Assembly: GCA_018827685.1 (NCBI GenBank)
Contig: JAHJXD010000039.1
Coordinates: 1 to 16,691, forward strand
Direction: 5' to 3'
Length of the DNA: 16,691 bases
Source of the DNA: Patescibacteria group bacterium
Lineage (GTDB): Bacteria > Patescibacteriota > Patescibacteriia > Patescibacteriales > GWC2-42-12
Positions 11,815 to 16,691 of the stretch are shown here, one piece after another. A program made the position numbers and the translations under genes. Position 1 is the stretch's first letter; every line of letters starts with the position of its first letter. Below the pieces are notes generated by a model. The model was not told where the DNA came from, searched no databases, and worked only from the letters and a program-made list of their open reading frames with translations.

Positions 11815-13621
11815 AACTCATACTTGCGGCGAATTAACTAAAAAAAATACTGGCCAGACCATTGAACTCGCCGGTTGGGTACAGAGCCGGCGTGATCATG
11901 GCGGGTTGATTTTTATTGACTTGCGTGACCGTTATGGTTTAACGCAATTAACTTTTGATCCGAAAATAAGCAAGTCAGCGTTGACTGAGGCTGATAAATT
12001 GCGCCATGAATGGGTGATCAAAATAAAAGGCAAAGTCGCGTCTCGGCCGGACGATATGATAAATAAAAAATTAAAGACTGGTGAAATTGAAATTGAATGC
12101 GAAAAAATAGAAATTTTATCAAAATCAAAAACTCCGCCGTTTGAATTAAATGAAGAAAAAACCGGCGACGCTAACGAAGCTTTGCGTTTAAAATATCGTT
12201 TCGTTGATTTAAGAAGATCAAAACTGCAGTCCATACTAAAGATTAAAGATGAATTTTTTCAGCAGATAAGAAAATATTTTCAAGCCAATGGTTTTATTGA
12301 AATCCAAACTCCGATTTTAGCCAATTCTTCGCCCGAAGGCGCGCGAGATTTTTTAGTGCCATCGCGATTTTATCCGGGTAAATTTTACGCCCTGCCGCAA
12401 GCTCCGCAACAATTTAAGCAACTTTTAATGGTTGGCGGGCTGGATAAATATTTTCAAATCGCGCCTTGTTTTCGCGATGAAGACCCGAGAATGGATCGAC
12501 ATTATGGAGAGTTTTACCAGCTGGATATGGAAATGAGCTTTGTTGAGCAGGAAGATGTTTGGACAATAATGGAGCCGTTATGGAAACAGGTGACCAAAAA
12601 GTTTTCCAATAAAAAATTAGTTGCTTTAGATGACGATGGCAGTTTTAAAAAAATTCCTTGGCGCAAGGCCATGCAAAAATATGGAACAGACAAGCCTGAC
12701 TTAAGATTTGATTTAGAAATTAAGCCGGTGACCGAAATAGTAAAAGATTGCGGTTTTTCTGTGTTTACTCAAGCGATTAAGATTGGCGGCGTGGTTCATG
12801 CCATGAAAGTTGATGGCGCTGCAAAATTTAGCCGTAAAGAGATTGATGAATTAACCGAAGTTGCTAAAACCAAAGGGGCTAAAGGATTAGCTTATATTGT
12901 GATTAAATCTCACCCAGCCCCTACTTCTAAGGCAGAGGGGAATTTTGAATTGCAGTCGCCAATCGTGAAATTTTTAGGTCATGAATTAGCGCAAAAAATT
13001 GTTAAACATTTTGGCGCTAAAGCCGGGGATATAATATTTTTTGGCGCTGACACATGGAAAACAGTTTGCTTAAGTTTGGGAGCGGTTAGAAATGAATGCG
13101 CTTCCAAACTTGGCTTAAAAGATAATACTAAAGCCGCTTGGTGTTGGGTAGTTGATTTTCCTATGTATGATTATTCTGAAACAGAAGATGGACGGATTGA
13201 TTTCGGGCATAATCCTTTTTCCATGCCTCACGGCGGCATGGAGGCGCTCCAAAATAAAAATCCTTTGGAAATTTTAGCCCAGCAATTTGATTTAGTTTTA
13301 AATGGCTTTGAAGTATCTTCTGGCGCCATAAGAAATCATGAGCCGGAAATAATGTATAAAGCTTTTTCTATCGCCGGCTATACTAAGGAAGAAGTGGATA
13401 ACAAATTCGGCGCCATGGTTCGGGCGTTTGAATATGGAGCTCCGCCTCATGGCGGCAACGCGCCGGGCGTTGACCGCATCTTAATGGTGCTGCTTGATCT
13501 AGACTCAATACGTGATATTTACGCTTTTCCTAAAGACGGTAAAGGGCGCGATGTTATGATGGATTCGCCGAGCGCAGTAGAAGCAAAACAATTAAAAGAG
13601 CTGAATATAAAAATTAATTGA
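11807..13621 (+). CDS. aspS: Aspartyl-tRNA synthetase, bacterial type, possibly non-discriminating
   Basis: Class II synthetase charging tRNA-Asp. The 604-residue product has the N-terminal anticodon-binding OB fold (1-105, with GWVQSRRDHGGLIFIDLRD). Motif 2 is FRDEDPRMDRHYGEFYQLD (222-240), and motif 3 is GAPPHGGNAPGVDRILM (544-560) with R557. The bacterial GAD insertion domain lies about 295-415. Residue 31 is His, as in non-discriminating bacterial enzymes such as that of Pseudomonas aeruginosa, which also form Asp-tRNA-Asn for amidation by GatCAB. Residues 369-378 (HPAPTSKAEG) look inserted within the GAD region. The start overlaps recO by 8 bp. It ends with TGA, one of only two TGA stops in the window, at the expected family end. 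Confidence 0.97.
   Translation: MFRTHTCGELTKKNTGQTIELAGWVQSRRDHGGLIFIDLRDRYGLTQLTFDPKISKSALTEADKLRHEWVIKIKGKVASRPDDMINKKLKTGEIEIECEKIEILSKSKTPPFELNEEKTGDANEALRLKYRFVDLRRSKLQSILKIKDEFFQQIRKYFQANGFIEIQTPILANSSPEGARDFLVPSRFYPGKFYALPQAPQQFKQLLMVGGLDKYFQIAPCFRDEDPRMDRHYGEFYQLDMEMSFVEQEDVWTIMEPLWKQVTKKFSNKKLVALDDDGSFKKIPWRKAMQKYGTDKPDLRFDLEIKPVTEIVKDCGFSVFTQAIKIGGVVHAMKVDGAAKFSRKEIDELTEVAKTKGAKGLAYIVIKSHPAPTSKAEGNFELQSPIVKFLGHELAQKIVKHFGAKAGDIIFFGADTWKTVCLSLGAVRNECASKLGLKDNTKAAWCWVVDFPMYDYSETEDGRIDFGHNPFSMPHGGMEALQNKNPLEILAQQFDLVLNGFEVSSGAIRNHEPEIMYKAFSIAGYTKEEVDNKFGAMVRAFEYGAPPHGGNAPGVDRILMVLLDLDSIRDIYAFPKDGKGRDVMMDSPSAVEAKQLKELNIKIN
12918..12940. repeat. Palindromic insertion inside aspS
   Basis: A 23-bp imperfect palindrome with arms CCCCT (12918-12922) and AGGGG (12936-12940) around a CTTCTAAG core. 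It encodes part of HPAPTSKAEG (residues 369-378), a stretch that seems to interrupt an otherwise continuous AspRS pattern, YIVIKS...GNFELQSPIVKFL. It resembles a small palindromic element captured in frame. Confidence 0.5.
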
Positions 13622-13666
13622 ATTTAAAAAATATTAATCACTATTAATTATTAACTTTATAAATTT

Positions 13667-14215
13667 ATGGCAAAAACAACAAAATTTCCTCAAAAATTAG
13701 CTAAATATTTGGAAAAATTCGGGATTAAGCATAATGTCTTGGAGCATAAAATCGCGTATACGGCTTATGACTCGGCCGCGACTATGAGCAAGAAGTTAGA
13801 TGAAATTGTCAAATCGCTTTTGGTAATTGCGGACAAAGATTACTATCTGGTGTTATTACCTGCTGACCATAATCTTGATTTTAAAAAATTAGCCCAATTT
13901 GCGGGCAAGGTTGCGGGTAAAAAAATCAAGGTGGTAAAAATTCCGAGCGAGAAAGTGATGCAAAAATTGTTGAAAATCAAAGCCGGGGCCATGAGCGCTT
14001 TTGGCGGCTTGCACAAACTGCCCGTGATTATGGAAAAGAAGCTGGCTAAAATGAAAAAGGCCGTGTTTGCTTCAGGCAGTTTTAATCATTCAATAGAGAT
14101 GGCGGTAAAAGATTTTGTTAAATTGGAAAACGCGGCGTTGGGCAGTTTCGGCGTTAAGAAAAAAGTGGTTTTAGTGAAAAAATCAAATAAAAAAAATTCA
14201 GCCAAGAAGAAATAG
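13667..14215 (+). CDS. YbaK/EbsC-family aminoacyl-tRNA deacylase-like protein
   Basis: The YbaK/ProX/EbsC family hydrolyses mischarged aminoacyl-tRNAs in trans. The 182-residue product has the conserved lysine K49 in EIVKSLLV (46-53), the strand DYYLVLLPADHNLDFKKLA (58-76), and the C-terminal family motif ASGSFNHSIEM (135-145). A lysine-rich tail (163-182) follows the domain and may add RNA affinity. It lies 45 bp downstream of aspS, which suggests proofreading linked to translation, but the substrate is not predictable from sequence. The 45-bp gap (13622-13666) is AT-rich and shows nothing recognisable. Confidence 0.85.
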   Translation: MAKTTKFPQKLAKYLEKFGIKHNVLEHKIAYTAYDSAATMSKKLDEIVKSLLVIADKDYYLVLLPADHNLDFKKLAQFAGKVAGKKIKVVKIPSEKVMQKLLKIKAGAMSAFGGLHKLPVIMEKKLAKMKKAVFASGSFNHSIEMAVKDFVKLENAALGSFGVKKKVVLVKKSNKKNSAKKK

Positions 14216-14231
14216 TTTTGAAATTATCTCT

Positions 14232-14933
14232 ATGAATTTTAAAATAGATAAATTTGAAGGACCATTAGGTTTGCTTTTGAAACTAATTGAAAAACAGGAG
14301 CTGGACATCATGGAAATTAGTTTGGCTAAAATTGCCGATCAATACATTGAGTATATTAGAAGCTATAAAGGTATCGGACCGGAAGAACTGGCTGATTTTT
14401 TAGTCGTAGCCGCAAAATTATTATTAATCAAATCCATGGCGCTTTTGCCATTCTTAAAAGGCGAGGTCGAAGAGGAGATTCAAGAATTTGAGCATCAATT
14501 AAGAATGTATAAAGAATTTTTAGAAGCGGCCAAAAAGATTGAGGCTATAATCGGAAAAAAGCGTTTTAGTTTCGCGCGTGAATTTAACCGCCGAGCGTTT
14601 TTAGCCAATTCCAATATTTTTTCACCGCCGAAAAATTTAACCGCCGCTGATTTGTTAAATGTTTTTAGTGAAATAATTAAAAATATCAGGCCGGTTGAAA
14701 AACTAGAAGAAAAAAACTTAGAACAAATAATTAATATTGAAGATAAAATTTTAGCCATACAACAAATTTTACTGGAAAAGATAAAAGTAAGCTTTAATTA
14801 TATTTTAGCCGGCGCGAAAAATAAAACTGAAGTAATTGTAAGTTTTCTGGCGCTGCTCGAATTAATCAAGCAAAGAAATATTATGGCAGCCCAAGGCGAG
14901 ATGTTTGGGGAGATTGAAATAAATAGAATATAA
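14232..14933 (+). CDS. scpA: Segregation and condensation protein ScpA
   Basis: Kleisin subunit that bridges the SMC heads with ScpB in the bacterial condensin. The 233-residue product starts with the family signature (KFEGPLGLLLKLIEKQELDI, residues 7-26) and continues with AKIADQYIEYI. A central helical region (ELADFLVVAAKLLLIKS, 52-68) follows. The C-terminal winged helix that contacts the SMC head is seen at about 196-230 (KTEVIVSFLALLELIKQRN). It is followed by scpB after 20 bp, the usual pair. Confidence 0.95.
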   Translation: MNFKIDKFEGPLGLLLKLIEKQELDIMEISLAKIADQYIEYIRSYKGIGPEELADFLVVAAKLLLIKSMALLPFLKGEVEEEIQEFEHQLRMYKEFLEAAKKIEAIIGKKRFSFAREFNRRAFLANSNIFSPPKNLTAADLLNVFSEIIKNIRPVEKLEEKNLEQIINIEDKILAIQQILLEKIKVSFNYILAGAKNKTEVIVSFLALLELIKQRNIMAAQGEMFGEIEINRI

Positions 14934-14953
14934 CAAAATGACAAAAGTAATTT

Positions 14954-15514
14954 ATGTCCATAAAATCTAAAATTGAATCATTGCTATTCATTTCCGCTAA
15001 ACCCATGACCGCGAGCCAACTGGCCGATTTATTAAAAGCAGATTTGCCCGCAGGACAGGCAAGTAAAAAAGAAATTGTAAAAAGCGCGGATGAACTTTTG
15101 GCTGACTATAAAAATAGTCAAGCTGGCGTGCAAATTATTAAAGACGGCAGTAAGTATCAGATGGTAAGCGCGCCGGAAAATGCCAAAATTATCCAAGAAT
15201 TTATTAAAGATGAAACCACAGGCGAATTGTCTCGGCCAAGCTTAGAGGCTTTGACCATTATCGCTTATCGCGGACCGGTTTCAAAAATTGATTTGGACAG
15301 GATTAGGGGAGTAAATTGCGCCTTGATTTTAAGAAATCTGCTTTTAAGGGGATTAATCGAGGGTAAATTTGATAAAAAGAAAAATGAAACTTACTATACA
15401 GCAACTTTTGACTTTATCCGTTTTATAGGTTTGAATGATATCAAGGAATTGCCTGATTATGAGAGGCTTAATCAAGATGATACGATTGACACAATGTTAA
15501 CTAACCAGTCATAA
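14954..15514 (+). CDS. scpB: Segregation and condensation protein ScpB
   Basis: Partner of ScpA in the SMC complex. The 186-residue product has two winged-helix domains. The N-terminal one includes KIESLLFISAKPMTASQLADLL (6-27). The C-terminal one holds the conserved SLEALTIIAYRGPVSKIDL (96-114), followed by DRIRGVNCALILRNLL. Residues 31-36 (LPAGQA) look inserted between LLKAD and SKKEIVKSADELL. They are encoded by a 19-bp hairpin-forming sequence, TTGCCCGCAGGACAGGCAA (15044-15062). Its C-terminus, after the second winged helix, is short and polar. Confidence 0.95.
   Translation: MSIKSKIESLLFISAKPMTASQLADLLKADLPAGQASKKEIVKSADELLADYKNSQAGVQIIKDGSKYQMVSAPENAKIIQEFIKDETTGELSRPSLEALTIIAYRGPVSKIDLDRIRGVNCALILRNLLLRGLIEGKFDKKKNETYYTATFDFIRFIGLNDIKELPDYERLNQDDTIDTMLTNQS
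15044..15062. repeat. Palindromic insertion inside scpB
   Basis: TTGCCCGCAGGACAGGCAA has 5-bp arms TTGCC/GGCAA and encodes LPAGQA in frame. The surrounding ScpB sequence reads naturally without it. From memory, LPAGQA-like strings are common in predicted proteins of Patescibacteria, which would fit a dispersed palindrome; this was not checked. Confidence 0.5.
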
Positions 15515-15516
15515 GT

Positions 15517-15569
15517 GGGACTGTGGCCCAATATGGCATTCGCGTGTCATTCGTTCGGGCGACAGTCCT
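15517..15569. repeat. Split GGGACTGT/ACAGTCC element with AATATGGCATTCG core, copy 2
   Basis: GGGACTGT (15517-15524) and ACAGTCCT (15562-15569) flank an insert containing AATATGGCATTCG, also present at 7622-7634. It starts 3 bp after the scpB stop. The insert is longer than in the copy after secY and holds a further CGTGTCATTCGTTCGGGCG stretch. Confidence 0.6.
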
Positions 15570-15587
15570 GTAATATTGTGATATAAT
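15559..15587 (+). promoter_or_regulatory. Candidate promoter upstream of tpiA
   Basis: A perfect TATAAT lies at 15582-15587, preceded by TGA, giving an extended -10. A weak -35-like GCGACA (4 of 6 matches) is at 15559-15564 with a 17-bp spacer. It would transcribe through the IR-130 element into tpiA, about 200 bp downstream. The overlap with the ACAGTCC arm may be chance. Confidence 0.35.
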
Positions 15588-15598
15588 GATTAAAAGCA

Positions 15599-15744
15599 AA
15601 CTCGTATTGGGTTTATTCTGTAAGCCGTAGAAAATATTTATTTTCTCGCTGCGGAACTCGCTACGCTCAAACAGTCCTCGCCTCAAAAATAAATATTTTT
15701 TACGGCTTACTTTAGATAAAAATACAGATAACCCGAAATGAGTT
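15599..15744. repeat. Inverted-repeat element IR-130, copy B (fuller copy)
   Basis: Positions 15601-15730 match 1251-1380 at 120 of 130 bases. This copy also has both outer arms, AACTCGTATTGGGTT (15599-15613) and AACCCGAAATGAGTT (15730-15744), which pair at 12 of 15 bases. The inner stem pairs 15620-15644 with 15686-15710 at 24 of 25 bases. The resulting double-stem 146-bp unit looks like a non-coding mobile or structured repeat. It takes up most of the 269-bp scpB-tpiA gap; the remainder (15745-15789) is AT-rich with nothing recognised. Confidence 0.85.
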
Positions 15745-15789
15745 CAGCATAATAAGAGGGTAATTAATTTAAATTTTAAATTATTGTAT

Positions 15790-16557
15790 ATGTTAAAAAA
15801 ATATATCATTGCTAATTGGAAGATGAATTTGAATTTAGCCGAAACTTTAAGTTTAGCGAAAAAATTTAAAGAAAAATTTGCTGGTTTTAATCAAGGCGAA
15901 GTCGTTGTCTGCCCGTCAACTTTATTTTTGATAGAGGTGAATGAAATTTTAAAAGGCAGCATCATAAAATTAGGCGCGCAAAATGTTTTTTGGGAAGAGG
16001 TCGGAGCTTCTTATACAGGCGAGGTGTCGCCGGAGATGCTGGCCGAAGCAGGTTGCCGTTATGTTATTTTAGGCCATAGCGAGAGACGTAAATATTTGTC
16101 TGAAAATTATGAAATAATAAATAAAAAAGTCAGAGCGGTTGTTAAAAATGAAAAATTAATACCCATAGTTTGTATTGGCGAAAGCTTGAAGGAAAGAAAA
16201 ACCGATCGGCGCGATTTTGTTTTAGTCGAGCAGCTTGAGCAGGCTTTGTCTGGCATAGAAGTTTTCGGCGATCAGCGAATTATTATCGCCTATGAACCGA
16301 TTTGGGCGATTGGCACCAGCACGGCTTTAGAACCTGCCGAGGCTGAATACGCGCATAAAATTATTAAACTGGCCCTAAATGATATTGTCGGCATGCAGGC
16401 AGTCAGTAAAAATTTCAGTGTAATTTACGGCGGCAGCATTAATTCTAAAAATGTTAAAAGTTTTGCTAATTTGGAAGATATTGACGGCCTGTTAGTCGGT
16501 GGCGCGAGTCTAAAGATTGAGGAGTTTTATAAAGTTGCTAAATCAATTGTTAAGTAG
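15790..16557 (+). CDS. tpiA: Triosephosphate isomerase
   Basis: Interconverts dihydroxyacetone phosphate and glyceraldehyde 3-phosphate in glycolysis. The 255-residue TIM barrel has all the catalytic residues: K11 in ANWKMN, H96 in LGHSERR, and E169 in AYEPIWAIGTS, the start of loop 6. Phosphate-binding loops are YGGSI (213-217) and GLLVGGASL (233-241). An in-frame TTG at 15784 would add two residues; the ATG at 15790 gives MLKKYIIANWKMN, the family start. Its TAG stop is formed by the first three bases of a MITE-like element, so the true C-terminus may once have been different. Length is normal. Confidence 0.98.
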   Translation: MLKKYIIANWKMNLNLAETLSLAKKFKEKFAGFNQGEVVVCPSTLFLIEVNEILKGSIIKLGAQNVFWEEVGASYTGEVSPEMLAEAGCRYVILGHSERRKYLSENYEIINKKVRAVVKNEKLIPIVCIGESLKERKTDRRDFVLVEQLEQALSGIEVFGDQRIIIAYEPIWAIGTSTALEPAEAEYAHKIIKLALNDIVGMQAVSKNFSVIYGGSINSKNVKSFANLEDIDGLLVGGASLKIEEFYKVAKSIVK

Positions 16558-16691
16558 TTTCTGTGTAAAAATTATTTGTCCACAATTTTGGTGATTTATA
16601 AAATTCATACTTTAAGCCAAGTTTCCGCTGATCAAACGCTGATAATTACGCTGATCTACGCTGAAAAATAATATTTTTACACAATAACTAA
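16555..16691. mobile_element. MITE-like 137-bp element, copy 2
   Basis: It matches 6151-6287 at 136 of 137 bases over its full length and has the same 18-bp imperfect terminal inverted repeats. Its first bases, TAG, are the tpiA stop codon. It finishes exactly at the end of the window, which would be natural if an assembly broke at a repeat. Confidence 0.8.

Noticed and set aside
15501..15686. Minus-strand 61-residue frame containing GLFERSEFRS
   Set aside because: It is the reverse reading of the IR-130 repeat and the split GGGAC element, has no independent support, and overlaps the end of scpB.

Overview
This AT-rich window carries 25 genes, all on the + strand, and looks like a chromosomal piece of a Candidate Phyla Radiation (Patescibacteria) bacterium. 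Four things point that way. The S10/spc-type ribosomal protein cluster has no rpmD (uL30) between rpsE and rplO. I found no Shine-Dalgarno motif in front of any gene. Genes are short and tightly packed. Small repeats occur between genes and also in frame inside conserved genes. A position near the Falkowbacteria/Kuenenbacteria/Magasanikbacteria group is a guess from gene order, not shown by the sequence.

Positions 1-6149 hold rpsC, rplP, rpmC, rpsQ, rplN, rplX, rplE, rpsN (zinc type), rpsH, rplF, rplR, rpsE and rplO. Positions 6338-10661 hold the end of the spc-like operon: secY, a DUF475/TerC-like membrane gene split by an in-frame TGA, an unrecognised basic protein, adk and map. Positions 10698-16557 hold housekeeping genes: ruvX (Holliday junction resolvase-like/rRNA maturation), recO (recombination repair), aspS (possibly non-discriminating), a YbaK/EbsC-type deacylase, scpA and scpB (condensin partners of SMC) and tpiA (glycolysis). 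The usual infA-rpmJ-rpsM-rpsK-rpsD-rpoA-rplQ block does not follow map here.

The most unusual content is the repeats. (1) A 137-bp MITE-like element has terminal inverted repeats. Its two copies differ at one base and lie directly after rplO and tpiA; the second copy supplies the tpiA stop codon and ends where the window ends. (2) A 130-146-bp inverted-repeat element has two copies at about 92% identity. (3) Seven-bp tandem arrays lie upstream of rpsC, between rplX and rplE, and between rpsE and rplO; a related tract lies inside ruvX. (4) A GGGACAGTCCC palindrome recurs in five intergenic gaps. (5) An 18-bp GACTTACGCAG motif occurs twice. (6) Four conserved genes (map, ruvX, aspS, scpB) carry in-frame, repeat-like insertions in loop positions. 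Together these suggest a small genome with several families of short dispersed repeats that tolerate or target gene ends and protein loops.

No tRNA, rRNA, CRISPR array, transposase or phage gene was seen. No intergenic gap exceeds 300 bp; the longest (15515-15783) holds two repeats and a candidate promoter.
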